Shown: piece by piece, positions 1-7,089 of the stretch
How positions within the stretch are numbered: position 1 is the stretch's first letter
How the letters are laid out: the number at the start of each line of letters is the position of its first letter
DNA from: Bacillota bacterium
GTDB taxonomy: Bacteria; Bacillota; Clostridia; Saccharofermentanales; UBA5734
DNA: 9,185 bases
Assembly (NCBI GenBank): GCA_023438965.1
Contig: JAEXPB010000131.1
Coordinates: 1-9,185, forward strand
Direction: 5' to 3'
The notes under the pieces: model-generated
Databases searched by the model: none
What the model saw: the letters and a program-made list of their open reading frames with translations, nothing else
Told to the model about the DNA's origin: nothing
Program-made: the position numbers and the translations under genes

Positions 1-21
1 GCCACAGTTCGGGCATTGCAT
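1..21 (-). CDS. start of an unidentified gene, cut by the left edge (possible zinc-ribbon N-terminus)
   Basis: Only the first seven codons are in the window. The minus strand carries a strong ribosome binding site, AAGGAGG (positions 37 to 31), followed 9 nt later by an ATG at 21 that reads MQCPNCG. A CxxC pair this close to the start is typical of zinc-ribbon proteins, but seven residues cannot name a family. An ATG at 28 in another frame (reads MTDAMPELW) is only 2 nt from the ribosome binding site, which is too close, so I prefer the start at 21. The gene follows the NagB-like gene by about 100 nt on the same strand with no clear terminator between them, so it may belong to the same operon. 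Confidence 0.42.
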
Positions 22-124
22 CGGTCATATCCTCCTTGGTCAAACCAATCCGTATCCTGTCTATCAGTTTAGGCCAACTGCAGTCCGATTTCAATCCTGC
101 CCGGGCTTTATCCCTCCGGTTGAT

Positions 125-1075
125 TCAATTGCATTCGGCGGTCAACGGACCGGCCAATTCCTGCAGGAAGAACAGCTTACCCGGCAAGGTCGGCATGAAC
201 GACGACGGCACCCACTTGTCCGGCCCATAGCGCAGGGTCATCCAGAGCGACAGTCCCTGCCATTGCATGCCGCGCCCCAGGGCGCCGTCGCAGCCGCCGA
301 TAATGCGATCGGACTGCAGGAAAAGACCCGGACCGATTGTATTGGCGCGGCAGGGAACCAAAGTCGTCCGGCTCTTGAAGCTGGTAATCGCGTTCTGCTC
401 GATGGTCAGCGGATGCAGGCGGGCGCCCAGGCGGTGGGTTTGCCGACGCCAATCCGCCAGGTCGGCAAATTCTGCGGCAAAATGCGGCTCCCAGAAGGCG
501 ATGTGGCACATCCGGCCAATGCCGAAAACCGTGATCAGCCGGGCGCCGGCCGCTTTCAGGCGGGTGATTTTCTCCGCATAGGCCGGCAGGTTGTCCCGCG
601 TGGCGAAATTGCGTTGACCAGCCGGCACGGTCAGATCACCGAGCGGCCCGTAAAAGGCTTGTTGCATGGCATTCTGGAAGGCTGCCGGGTGGTCAGCCGG
701 CAGCGTGTTGCCGTCGCCGTCGCTCCATTCGTCCATATTGAAGCCCCAGACATGGGTGCAGGAAGTCTGCCAGGCGCGCAGGAAATAGACCGCCCAGCGG
801 TACATGCCCATCGGTCCGACCGGGAAGATGAACGCCAGCTGCCGGCCGGCGGCCTGCGCATTCCGGATCTCCAGGGCGATCTCATGCCCCATCATCATGT
901 CAAAATCCGACACATTCGTGCAGGCCACCGGCTGGAAACCGGCATGCCACCAGGGCATCCTGGCTGTAATTTCCGCCGGGTCGTGCGCGCAGCAGGCGTC
1001 AATCCTGGCCATATCCCAGCCGGCGGGATAAAAGCCTTCGAGCAGGGAACCTTGAACAGTGTCGAGAAAGTCCAT
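125..1075 (-). CDS. NagB-like glucosamine-6-phosphate deaminase/isomerase family protein, divergent active site
   Basis: A 316-residue protein of the NagB/RpiA/SorC-like sugar-phosphate isomerase fold, longer than E. coli NagB (266 residues). The signature FNMDEW is at about residues 112-117; its Asp115 matches the catalytic Asp72 of E. coli NagB. The second signature, normally GVGNDGHIAFNEP, reads [13 protein letters not shown] at 185-197: the ring-opening His191 and Glu196 are kept, but the family Asp141 is Met189 and the Asn is Trp195. Fold assignment is firm; deamination of GlcN6P is only a family-based guess and the true substrate may be different, perhaps not phosphorylated. The start is ATG at 1075, because AAGGAGG (1090 to 1084) lies 8 nt upstream; a TTG at 1093 lies upstream of that site and is not the start. 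A GTG one codon before the ATG is a second possibility. It lies 47 nt after the PIG-L deacetylase stop, in the same operon. Likely cytoplasmic; no signal peptide or membrane segment. Confidence 0.82.
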   Translation of the reverse strand: MDFLDTVQGSLLEGFYPAGWDMARIDACCAHDPAEITARMPWWHAGFQPVACTNVSDFDMMMGHEIALEIRNAQAAGRQLAFIFPVGPMGMYRWAVYFLRAWQTSCTHVWGFNMDEWSDGDGNTLPADHPAAFQNAMQQAFYGPLGDLTVPAGQRNFATRDNLPAYAEKITRLKAAGARLITVFGIGRMCHIAFWEPHFAAEFADLADWRRQTHRLGARLHPLTIEQNAITSFKSRTTLVPCRANTIGPGLFLQSDRIIGGCDGALGRGMQWQGLSLWMTLRYGPDKWVPSSFMPTLPGKLFFLQELAGPLTAECN

Positions 1076-1122
1076 CACTTGTTCCTCCTTCAATATCGGG
1101 TATCATCCTGTCGGTTAAATAC

Positions 1123-1839
1123 TCAGGGCAGCAAGCGGCTGGCCGGCAGCCGCGGCCAGGCCCGGCAGAGCCGGAAGCCTTCGGCAAATGTGCAGCCGCA
1201 CTGCAGGCCGCGGAAGCGGGCGCAAACCCGAACAAAATCGGCGAAATCAATGCCGTCGTGGTCGCGCATCCAGCGAAGCTGGCTGTCATGCTGCTCCAGG
1301 GCCGCGATCTTGCGTTCTGCCGCCGCGGTGATGTCGACATATTCTTCCGGCAGGAAGCCGACGCCGGCCAGGGTGTCCATATAGTACAGCGGGACAATCG
1401 GTACGGCGGGGCCGGACGCATAATGCGGCACGCTGGCCGAAAAGCTGGCGTCAAAAGTCAGATTGCTCGTCTCGACATGGTCTTTCATATAATCGTCGGG
1501 ACTGTGCGTGATGATCACATCCGGCCGGCAATCCCGGATGACTTCGACCAGCCGGATAACCGCTGCCTGGTCATGCGAGTCTACTTCCAGGTCGGCGACA
1601 TCGATCAGGACCAGCTCGGCGCCGATGATCGCCGCGGCAGCTTTAGCCTCGTCCCGGCGGATCACCCGCAATTCCGCGGGCGGGATGACCGCATGGCCGC
1701 GATTGCCATTGGCAATCAGGCACATCGTCACCCGGGCCCCGGCGTCGTGATAGCGGGCCAGCGTGCCGCCGCAGCCGATTTCCAGGTCGTCGGGATGGCA
1801 GCCGACCGCCAGGACGCTTTTGATTTTCTTTTCAGGCAT
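1123..1839 (-). CDS. PIG-L (LmbE-type) family deacetylase
   Basis: A 238-residue zinc-dependent N-deacetylase, of usual length for the family. The metal and catalytic motif CHPDDLE is at residues 14-20, with His15 and Asp18 as likely zinc ligands and Asp17 as general base, as in MshB and other LmbE proteins. The second motif THSPDDYMKDH at 111-121 supplies the distal His residues. Known relatives remove the acetyl group from GlcNAc-containing molecules (GlcNAc-inositol, bacillithiol and mycothiol precursors, N,N'-diacetylchitobiose). Here the partner is a NagB-like isomerase/deaminase immediately downstream, so a catabolic role releasing a free amine for isomerisation or deamination is the best inference. 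A strong ribosome binding site, AAAGGAGG, sits about 6 nt before the ATG. The 110 bp upstream hold a 25 bp palindrome shared with the ROK gene promoter, so the ROK protein likely controls this gene. Cytoplasmic; no signal peptide. Confidence 0.9.
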   Translation of the reverse strand: MPEKKIKSVLAVGCHPDDLEIGCGGTLARYHDAGARVTMCLIANGNRGHAVIPPAELRVIRRDEAKAAAAIIGAELVLIDVADLEVDSHDQAAVIRLVEVIRDCRPDVIITHSPDDYMKDHVETSNLTFDASFSASVPHYASGPAVPIVPLYYMDTLAGVGFLPEEYVDITAAAERKIAALEQHDSQLRWMRDHDGIDFADFVRVCARFRGLQCGCTFAEGFRLCRAWPRLPASRLLP

Positions 1840-1885
1840 GAAGATCCTCCTTTACCGGCCCGCTGAACGAGCCCGGCCTTTTGCC

Positions 1886-1910
1886 AATTATTCCATAAAC
1901 TGGATTAATT
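1886..1910. promoter_or_regulatory. ROK-type operator upstream of the PIG-L/NagB-like operon
   Basis: An interrupted palindrome: half-sites AATTATTCCA and TGGATTAATT separated by 5 bp, with 9 of 10 pairs complementary. Each half matches the site in front of the ROK gene (3203-3227) at 9 of 10 positions. It lies 47 bp upstream of the PIG-L start codon. I found no convincing -35/-10 pair on the minus strand next to it, so the exact promoter is left open. Binding by the ROK protein between the two sites is inference from position and sequence identity. Confidence 0.75.
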
Positions 1911-1949
1911 GATCATGCGTTATTCCTGCCGCATATGCCAGTCACCAGC

Positions 1950-3185
1950 TTACGGCGATCCAAAAACAGCCGGCCGCTGCAGCAGCGCGGCGAGGGCCAG
2001 CCGGGCGCCGCCGAGTAGAACCGCGTCCATCTGCACTTCGGCATAACGGACGATTGTCCGGCTACGGCTGGCCGGCAGGGCAATCTCAGCCAGAGCATCC
2101 TTCAGCAATTGCAGGAAACCCTCGCCCAGCCCGCAAATCTCCCCGCCCAGCACGACCGCCGGCGGATTGGTCAGGTTGATGATGCTGTTGATGCCGCAAG
2201 CCAGCCGGCCGGCTATTTCAGCGAGGATTTCCGCGGCCGGTGCGTCACCTTGTTCGGCAGCTTGGCGGATGACCGCAGTGTCGATCCGGTTCAGGTCGCC
2301 GCCGGCCAGTTCCCGGATCAAAGTCGGCCGGCCGGCCAGAATCGGCTGGGCGGCCAGCTGGACAATGGCCGGAATGCCGGCCATGATTTCCAGACAGCCC
2401 CGGTTGCCGCACAGGCAACGCGGCCCGTTCCGGTCGATGGACAGGTGGCCGGCTTCGCCGGCGATCCCCCCGGAACCGCGGTAAAGGCGGCCGTCCTGCA
2501 TAATGCCGGCGCCGATGCCCCGGTTGATGTTCAGATAAATCAGGCTGCCGCCCTGTGTCATGCCGTTGCCGGCTATTTCCGCGCAGGCGCAGAGGTTGGA
2601 TTCGTTCTCGAGCAGAACCGGTACATTCGGATAAGCAGACTCCAGGCAACCGTATAAGTCACTGTCCACCGCCGCCGGCACCACGGTCGAGGCCAGGATC
2701 CGGCGGGCGGCGGCGTCAACCAGGCCGGGCACACCGATGGTCATCCCGGCCAGCCGGTCCGGCGGCAGGTTGTGACGGCTGAGCAGTTCAGCCGCCAATG
2801 CAGCCAGCTGGCTGCCCAAATGCGCCGGCTCGTCCAGCGGCTGCTGAACACAGTCCACCGGCTGGCAAAGCAGATTGTATAGACCGCACCGGCAGGCGGA
2901 TTCCGTCAATTCGAAAGCGAGCAGGCCGGCGCCGGCGGCATTGACTTCCAGCAGAATCGGCTTTCGGCCGCTCGCTGCCGAGCAGCGGGCGCCGGTTTCC
3001 CGCACCAGATCCTGCCGCAGCAGCCCCTCAACCAACGAGGAGACAGTCGTCGGGCTCAGGCGGGTTTGCTGGGTCAATTCCGCCCGCGAAACGGGACCTT
3101 GCTGATAAATAAGGTTGAACAGCAACGCCTGGTTGGTTTCTTTCACCAGCTGCAGGCTGGCGGTTTGGACGGCCCTGACTTTCAT
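1950..3185 (-). CDS. ROK-family transcriptional repressor (NagC/XylR-like)
   Basis: A 411-residue DNA-binding sugar sensor. Residues 20-65 form a winged helix (PVSRAELTQQTRLSPTTVSS, about 31-50), followed by an actin-like ROK domain. The ROK zinc motif is present: His247 in GEAGH and Cys257, Cys259 and Cys264 in CLCGNRGCLE. The nucleotide-binding DxGGT loop of ROK kinases is replaced by ELTES near 92-96, and the kinase motif ENDAN reads ENESN at 193-197, so it should be a regulator and not a sugar kinase. ROK repressors release DNA on binding a sugar or sugar phosphate. An SD-like GGGAG lies 7 nt before the ATG. Its promoter carries a palindrome nearly identical to the one in front of the PIG-L gene, so it probably represses itself and that operon. 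Four cysteines at 98, 100, 107 and 112 sit where the kinase loop would be. The inducer is unknown; an amino sugar is a reasonable guess. Confidence 0.92.
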   Translation of the reverse strand: MKVRAVQTASLQLVKETNQALLFNLIYQQGPVSRAELTQQTRLSPTTVSSLVEGLLRQDLVRETGARCSAASGRKPILLEVNAAGAGLLAFELTESACRCGLYNLLCQPVDCVQQPLDEPAHLGSQLAALAAELLSRHNLPPDRLAGMTIGVPGLVDAAARRILASTVVPAAVDSDLYGCLESAYPNVPVLLENESNLCACAEIAGNGMTQGGSLIYLNINRGIGAGIMQDGRLYRGSGGIAGEAGHLSIDRNGPRCLCGNRGCLEIMAGIPAIVQLAAQPILAGRPTLIRELAGGDLNRIDTAVIRQAAEQGDAPAAEILAEIAGRLACGINSIINLTNPPAVVLGGEICGLGEGFLQLLKDALAEIALPASRSRTIVRYAEVQMDAVLLGGARLALAALLQRPAVFGSP

Positions 3186-3202
3186 CGCGGTTCTCCCGGT
3201 TA

Positions 3203-3227
3203 ATTTATTCCAGTCACTGGACTAATT
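3203..3227. promoter_or_regulatory. ROK-type operator in the promoter of the ROK gene
   Basis: Half-sites ATTTATTCCA and TGGACTAATT separated by GTCAC, the same spacing as the site at 1886-1910; 20 of 25 positions are identical between the two. It covers the predicted transcription start downstream of the TATAAT box, the expected position for autorepression. Confidence 0.78.
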
Positions 3228-3229
3228 CC

Positions 3230-3257
3230 ATTATACTGAAATACCCGTCAACCGCAA
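3230..3257 (-). promoter_or_regulatory. sigma-A-type promoter of the ROK gene
   Basis: On the minus strand a perfect -10 box, TATAAT (3235 to 3230), is preceded after 16 bp by a weak -35 box, TTGCGG (3257 to 3252). Transcription would begin near 3223, inside the palindromic operator and about 38 nt before the ROK start codon. The -10 box is convincing and the -35 assignment is tentative. Confidence 0.6.
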
Positions 3258-3329
3258 GAGTTAATTCTGTCGATCGCCGACCGCGGCCACCAGGCCTGTC
3301 AGCCGCCGGCGCAGTCTACCGCCGTTCGC

Positions 3330-4268
3330 TCAGCGCCGCCAGTAATTCGGGTCGATGATCTGCTCCGGCACGTCGGCGAAAGAGTCGGCGACTGCCGCCG
3401 CCGCCCGCTCCGATAACGGCGGTCCGGCCAGCAGGACGGCGGTTTCGGCAATCTGGTCGGCTCGTTCGGCGCCGACAACCAGGCTGGTCACCCCCGGCAT
3501 GTCCCGGACATAGGAAATAGCCAGCTGGGCGATCGACAGTCCTTCCGTTTCTGCCAGCCGGCGCAGCCCGGCCAGCAGTTCAGCCGCTGCAGACAGTGCC
3601 GGCGGCAGCTTTTCCGCCGGCATGAAGAACAAGCCCTGCAAATATACGCTGCGGATAAAGACCGCTAGCCCGGCCGCAGCCAGTCGGCCAAGCGCACCCG
3701 AGCGAACCAGGCGCGTATCGAAGAGATTCATCGGGGCCTGAATCGCCTGAAAGACATCATGGCTCAAAATTTTGTCCACATCGTCCGGACCGTAGATCGA
3801 GACGCCGGCAGCGCCGATCAGGCCTTCCCGCGTCAGCCGGCCGAGAACGCGGACCAGGTTGGCCTCCTGGCGGCGCAGATCCTGGCTGTTGTGCAGCAAA
3901 TAGAGCGGCACTTGCCGGAGACCAAGCCGGGACAGCGAGGTCTCCAGCTGGGTGCGGACATCCTGTTCGACCGTCCGCTCGTCCGCGTCATCGGCGCAGG
4001 TCAGCTTGAATTTGGTCACCATGGTGGGTTCGGGCTGGCCGGCCGGCCGCGCTGCGAGCCAGGATCCCAGCACCGCTTCGGAATTGCCGTAATGCAGGGC
4101 GGTGTCGAACACCGTAACACCCAGATCAGCCGCAGTCTGCAAGATCGCGTAGGCGGCGCCGGCATCGGGCTGGCCGTTTTGATTGGCGATGCCATAGTTC
4201 AAGCCCAGCTGCACGGTACCCAGGGTCAGCCGGGATAGTGCCCGGCCATGCCATATCAATTTATCCAT
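3330..4268 (-). CDS. aldo/keto reductase
   Basis: A 312-residue NAD(P)H-dependent oxidoreductase of the aldo/keto reductase superfamily, single TIM barrel of normal length. The catalytic tetrad can be placed: Asp55 and Tyr60 (FDTALHYG), Lys86 (VTKF) and His126 (LYLLHN). The N-terminal strand LTLGTVQLGLNYG at 14-26 and the late cofactor segment VTSLVVGAE near 255-263 are also typical. It likely interconverts a sugar-derived aldehyde or ketone and its alcohol; the exact substrate is not readable. The start is ATG at 4268: AAGGAG lies about 7 nt upstream and the barrel begins there. An upstream ATG in the same frame at 4364 would put 32 residues of poor sequence inside the preceding dehydrogenase gene and is rejected. 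It is the third gene of the aldolase operon, 34 nt after the dehydrogenase stop. I saw no clear terminator in the 144 bp after it. Confidence 0.9.
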   Translation of the reverse strand: MDKLIWHGRALSRLTLGTVQLGLNYGIANQNGQPDAGAAYAILQTAADLGVTVFDTALHYGNSEAVLGSWLAARPAGQPEPTMVTKFKLTCADDADERTVEQDVRTQLETSLSRLGLRQVPLYLLHNSQDLRRQEANLVRVLGRLTREGLIGAAGVSIYGPDDVDKILSHDVFQAIQAPMNLFDTRLVRSGALGRLAAAGLAVFIRSVYLQGLFFMPAEKLPPALSAAAELLAGLRRLAETEGLSIAQLAISYVRDMPGVTSLVVGAERADQIAETAVLLAGPPLSERAAAAVADSFADVPEQIIDPNYWRR

Positions 4269-4302
4269 TTCTCGCTCCTTTTGCTGTAATCGCTGCTGCG
4301 CC

Positions 4303-5085
4303 CTACTTGGCCGTATACCCGCCGTCGACCGCCAGATTGGTGCCGGTGACATAGACCGATGCATCAGAAGCCAGGAAGACGACGGCGCCTTTCAGGTCGG
4401 TACTGTTGGCCATCCGGCCAAGGAAAGTCCGTTCCTCGTAGCGGTGAACGAAAACCGGACTCATAGTATCTTCGTAATAGCCGCCCGGGCTGAGGCAATT
4501 GCAGCGGACACCGTGCGGACCGTAATAGCTGGCCGCTGTTCGGGTCAGATTGATCATGCCGCCTTTATGGAAAAAGTAATCTGGGATGAAGCCGGCCATC
4601 GGCAGGCCTTCGTAAAGCGAACCGTCGGTGCCGACCATGCCTTGAATCGAGCCAATGTTGATGATCGAGCCGCCGCCCCGGGCAGCCATGGCATCACCAA
4701 AGGCGCGGATCAGCAGGAAAATGCCGGTGGCGTTGAAATGCATGCTGGCGTCAAAAGCCGCTGCGTCATCGGCCCAGTTCTTCATCGGCCGCAGGATGGC
4801 GTTATTGACCAGGATGTCCACTGTTCCGCATTCGGCCAGGACAGTCTCTTTCAGCTGCAGGATCGATGCTTCGCTGCCCTGATCCAGTTCTGCGGCCCGG
4901 ACATCATAGCCGGACTGGCGCAAGCCGGCGGCCATTTTCTCCAGTTCCGGCCGGTTGGATGATGCGAGAACGAGCCGGGCGCCGGCTTCTGCCAGCGCTT
5001 CGCTGATCTGACGGCCGTATCGGCCGCGGGCGCCGGCAACCACGGCGGTTTTGCCGGCCAGGTTGAATTGGTCCAGGATGCTCAT
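4303..5085 (-). CDS. short-chain dehydrogenase/reductase (classical SDR)
   Basis: A 260-residue classical SDR with a Rossmann fold, of usual length. The cofactor loop is GARGRYG at 18-24 and the NNA motif is at 94-96 (NNAI instead of the usual NNAG). The catalytic residues are Asn118, Ser146, Tyr170 and Lys174 (YFFHK). The C-terminal segment YVTGTNLAVDGGYTAK matches the end of gluconate-5-dehydrogenase and 3-ketoacyl reductase-like members. The insertion between Ser146 and Tyr170 is 23 residues, longer than the usual 12 or so, which suggests a specialised substrate pocket. It probably oxidises a sugar, polyol or sugar acid hydroxyl using NAD(P)+. Its ATG overlaps the aldolase stop codon by 4 bp (ATGA), so the two are translationally coupled. 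The GGGGGG run 8 nt upstream is its only ribosome binding site candidate. Confidence 0.92.
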   Translation of the reverse strand: MSILDQFNLAGKTAVVAGARGRYGRQISEALAEAGARLVLASSNRPELEKMAAGLRQSGYDVRAAELDQGSEASILQLKETVLAECGTVDILVNNAILRPMKNWADDAAAFDASMHFNATGIFLLIRAFGDAMAARGGGSIINIGSIQGMVGTDGSLYEGLPMAGFIPDYFFHKGGMINLTRTAASYYGPHGVRCNCLSPGGYYEDTMSPVFVHRYEERTFLGRMANSTDLKGAVVFLASDASVYVTGTNLAVDGGYTAK

Positions 5086-5897
5086 GCCTCGTTCCCCCCA
5101 TAGATGCTGCGCACCAGCGCCGGCTGCAGATTCGTGATCTCAGCCTGCAATCTCTGGCAGTATTGGAAAAGCGCGACGACATCAGCCCCGATATTGACAA
5201 AGCGGTATCCCTCGGCGGCGAGTTCCGGCAGATTGGCCGGGCTGCCGACCGTGCCGGCAAACTTGCCGTGCCGGGTCGCCGCCGCGGCAACCGCCCGGCG
5301 GGTTGCGGCGATCTGCGGATTATCCCATTGGCCGGGCGTGCCGATCCCCTGGCTGAAGTCGCCGGGTCCAAAGAAGAGCATGTCGATGCCATCCAGGGCA
5401 GCGATGGCGTCCAGGTCCGGCAGCGGTTCGGGGTCCTCGATCTGGACGATCAGAAAGCGTTCCTGATTGGCCTGGCGCAAGTATTCCTGAAAATCGATCG
5501 CGCAGAAGCCGCCGTCGGCATTGCCGCCGTCGACCGGCCGCCGCCCGATCGGGGGGAAGCGCGTCATCTGCACAACGCGCCGGGCGTCGTCCAGATTCAT
5601 GATATGCGGCACCATGATGCCGGCGGCGTCCATCTCCAGCGGTCGAATGTAGTCGCTGTAGCCGCCGCGGGAAACCCGCACCAGCAGGTCGGCGTCATGG
5701 GCCTTGGCGGCCAGGATCTGCCGCTCGATCGCCATGAAGTCGTTTGGCACGTGCTCCATGTCGGTCCAGATGCAGTCGAATCCGGCCAGGGCCGCGATCT
5801 CGCAAGCTCTTGAATCGTACAGGTTGCATTTCAGGCTGCAGACAATTTCACCGGCGCGCAATTTCTTCAGGACTTTGCTGGGTCTCATGTTGATCAT
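5082..5897 (-). CDS. HpcH/HpaI aldolase family protein
   Basis: A 271-residue class II (divalent-metal) pyruvate aldolase of the HpcH/HpaI family, of usual length. Visible active-site residues are His49 in TDMEHVPND, Arg74 in LLVRVSRGG, and the metal ligands Glu154 in VQIEDPE and Asp180 in FFGPGDFS. Relatives cleave 2-keto-3-deoxy acids (4-hydroxy-2-oxoheptanedioate, 2-keto-3-deoxy-L-rhamnonate, 2-dehydro-3-deoxyglucarate) into pyruvate and an aldehyde. The downstream dehydrogenase and aldo/keto reductase would suit a sugar-acid pathway, the reductase handling the aldehyde product; this is inference. No dehydratase that would make a 2-keto-3-deoxy acid is visible. Start is ATG at 5897 with GGGGGAG 7 nt upstream; an ATG three codons later is possible. 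First gene of its operon, 80 bp after the GntR gene, with a GntR-type operator in that gap. Confidence 0.92.
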   Translation of the reverse strand: MINMRPSKVLKKLRAGEIVCSLKCNLYDSRACEIAALAGFDCIWTDMEHVPNDFMAIERQILAAKAHDADLLVRVSRGGYSDYIRPLEMDAAGIMVPHIMNLDDARRVVQMTRFPPIGRRPVDGGNADGGFCAIDFQEYLRQANQERFLIVQIEDPEPLPDLDAIAALDGIDMLFFGPGDFSQGIGTPGQWDNPQIAATRRAVAAAATRHGKFAGTVGSPANLPELAAEGYRFVNIGADVVALFQYCQRLQAEITNLQPALVRSIYGGNEA

Positions 5898-5921
5898 AGC
5901 TCTTCTCCCCCGTTTGGTTTA

Positions 5922-5950
5922 ATAATTGCGATACTTACCCTTGTGTCCAA
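5922..5950 (-). promoter_or_regulatory. candidate promoter of the aldolase operon
   Basis: On the minus strand, TTGGAC (5950 to 5945), a 17 bp spacer and AATTAT (5927 to 5922) form a plausible but imperfect promoter ahead of the aldolase gene. An alternative pair, TCGACC (5994-5989) and TATTTT (5971-5966) with a 17 bp spacer, would start transcription at the operator itself. The sequence does not decide between them. Confidence 0.4.
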
Positions 5951-5963
5951 GTGTATAGGACAC
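5951..5963. promoter_or_regulatory. GntR-type operator upstream of the aldolase operon
   Basis: GTGTATAGGACAC matches the perfect palindrome in front of the GntR gene at 11 of 13 positions. It also belongs to a wider inverted repeat, GTGTCC, 9 bp, GGACAC (5943-5963). It fits the general GntR pattern of GT and AC half-sites about a short centre. It lies next to, and overlaps through the wider repeat, the candidate -35 box. Control by the adjacent GntR protein is inferred. Confidence 0.75.
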
Positions 5964-5977
5964 TAAAAATAAAAAAA

Positions 5978-7033
5978 TCAGCTGGAGCGGTCGACCATTG
6001 CCCGAAAGAACAGCCGTTCTACCGGCGGCCGCTGCGGATTGGCGATTCGGGCCTGCAGGAATTCGATAGCGGCCTGGCCGATTTCCTGGGCCGGGAAAGG
6101 TATCGACGAAATCGGCGGATGCATGAACCGGGCGTAGGCGGTGTTGTTGATGCCGACGACATTCATGTCGTACGGGATGCGGCGTCCTCGGGCTTCGATC
6201 AGCTTGCGCGCCTTGTAGACGAAAACATCGCTGGCCACCAGGCCGTCAATCCGGTCGATGCAGGCGGCGAGAACTTCCTCTTCGTTACCAAGCGGCCGAA
6301 GCCAGGTGACTGACATCCGGCTGTCCGCCGGCAGGCCGGCCTCCGCCAGCGCCCGCTCATAGCCGGCCTGCTGCAGTCCGATGATACTCGGGCTGCTATG
6401 CCGGACCAGCAGGATATGCCGCCGGCCCAGGCCGATCAGGTGACGGGTGGCTTCGTAGGCCGCCCGGCCGAAGTCCATGGCCAGAAAGTCACCTGCCAGG
6501 CCGGGGATCCGGCGATTGATCTGCACGACCGGCAGATCCGGCCCCAGGATCCGGCGGACGAGATCCGGATCGCCATCCTCGGCTGAAGGCGGCACCAGGA
6601 TGACGCCGTCGACGCCCATCGCGATGAAACCGCGCAAGCCCTTGTAAAAGAGCTCATTTTGATCATACGAATTGTAGGGAATGACAAAATAGTCTTCCGG
6701 CAAATGCGCCTGGATGCTGTTGAACATGTCAATTTCCACTTCGCTTTCGCGGCTGAAATCGAACATCATCACGCCGATCATCTTTCGCCGGGCGCCCGCC
6801 GCCGGCTTGCCGGCGCTGACAAAGGTGCCCCGCCCCTGCTCGACCTGAAGGAGCCCCTCGGCCACCAGGCGGGAGATGACCGAATTGACCGTAATCTTGC
6901 TGATGTCATAGCGTTCGGCCAATTCCCGGATTGAAGGGTACTTGGCACCCGGCGGGTATTCACCGCCAATGATGCCGGCTTTCAGGAAGTCGTAAAACTG
7001 CCTGGATTTGCTGATCGCGTCAAAACGGGCCAC
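5978..7033 (-). CDS. GntR-family transcriptional regulator with LacI-type sugar-binding domain
   Basis: A 351-residue regulator of the AraR-like arrangement. Residues 10-72 are a GntR winged helix (PSIRELAERYDISKITVNSV at 33-52, wing QGRGTFV at 66-72). From about 82 to the end is a periplasmic-binding-protein-like sensor as in LacI/GalR, with the segments GVMMFDFS, MGVDGVILVPP and the late VVGINNTAYARFMHPPISSI. It would bind a small sugar or sugar derivative and then leave its operator. The start is GTG at 7033: AGGGGAGG (7048 to 7041) is exactly 7 nt upstream, and the protein begins right at the DNA-binding domain. An in-frame ATG at 7063 lies upstream of that ribosome binding site and is rejected. 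The gene has its own promoter and operator, and a second operator copy precedes the aldolase operon, so it likely controls both. Confidence 0.93.
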   Translation of the reverse strand: MARFDAISKSRQFYDFLKAGIIGGEYPPGAKYPSIRELAERYDISKITVNSVISRLVAEGLLQVEQGRGTFVSAGKPAAGARRKMIGVMMFDFSRESEVEIDMFNSIQAHLPEDYFVIPYNSYDQNELFYKGLRGFIAMGVDGVILVPPSAEDGDPDLVRRILGPDLPVVQINRRIPGLAGDFLAMDFGRAAYEATRHLIGLGRRHILLVRHSSPSIIGLQQAGYERALAEAGLPADSRMSVTWLRPLGNEEEVLAACIDRIDGLVASDVFVYKARKLIEARGRRIPYDMNVVGINNTAYARFMHPPISSIPFPAQEIGQAAIEFLQARIANPQRPPVERLFFRAMVDRSS

Positions 7034-7040
7034 CGCTGAA

Positions 7041-7048
7041 CCTCCCCT
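7041..7048 (-). promoter_or_regulatory. ribosome binding site that fixes the GTG start of the GntR gene
   Basis: AGGGGAGG on the minus strand ends 7 nt before the GTG at 7033. It is the only strong ribosome binding site in the region and lies downstream of the competing ATG at 7063, so it decides the start. Confidence 0.8.
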
Positions 7049-7089
7049 GACCCGGCCCGGCAAAGCATAGTCTGCCAGGTGACAGTTTT

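Noticed and set aside
31..73. Inverted repeat TTGG(C/T)C..AAAC next to the left-edge ribosome binding site
   Set aside because: The arms differ in length by one base and no known riboswitch fold is recognisable; too weak to call regulatory.
263..1384. Long plus-strand open frames opposite the NagB-like and PIG-L genes
   Set aside because: They have no family motifs or good ribosome binding sites, and arise from the GC-rich codon pattern of the minus-strand genes. The same applies to the other plus-strand frames.
3258..3329. GC-rich hairpin candidate after the aldo/keto reductase gene
   Set aside because: Short pairing such as GGCC-TGGT-GGCC exists, but the stem is imperfect and no T run follows, so a terminator call is not supported.
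4269..4364. A 32-residue N-terminal extension of the aldo/keto reductase
   Set aside because: It would overlap the dehydrogenase gene, has low-quality sequence and no ribosome binding site, whereas ATG at 4268 has AAGGAG at good spacing.
5964..5977. The run of A and T directly after the GntR stop codon as a terminator
   Set aside because: No stable GC-rich hairpin precedes the T run on the minus strand; GGTCGACC just upstream has no room for a loop. It could equally be promoter sequence.
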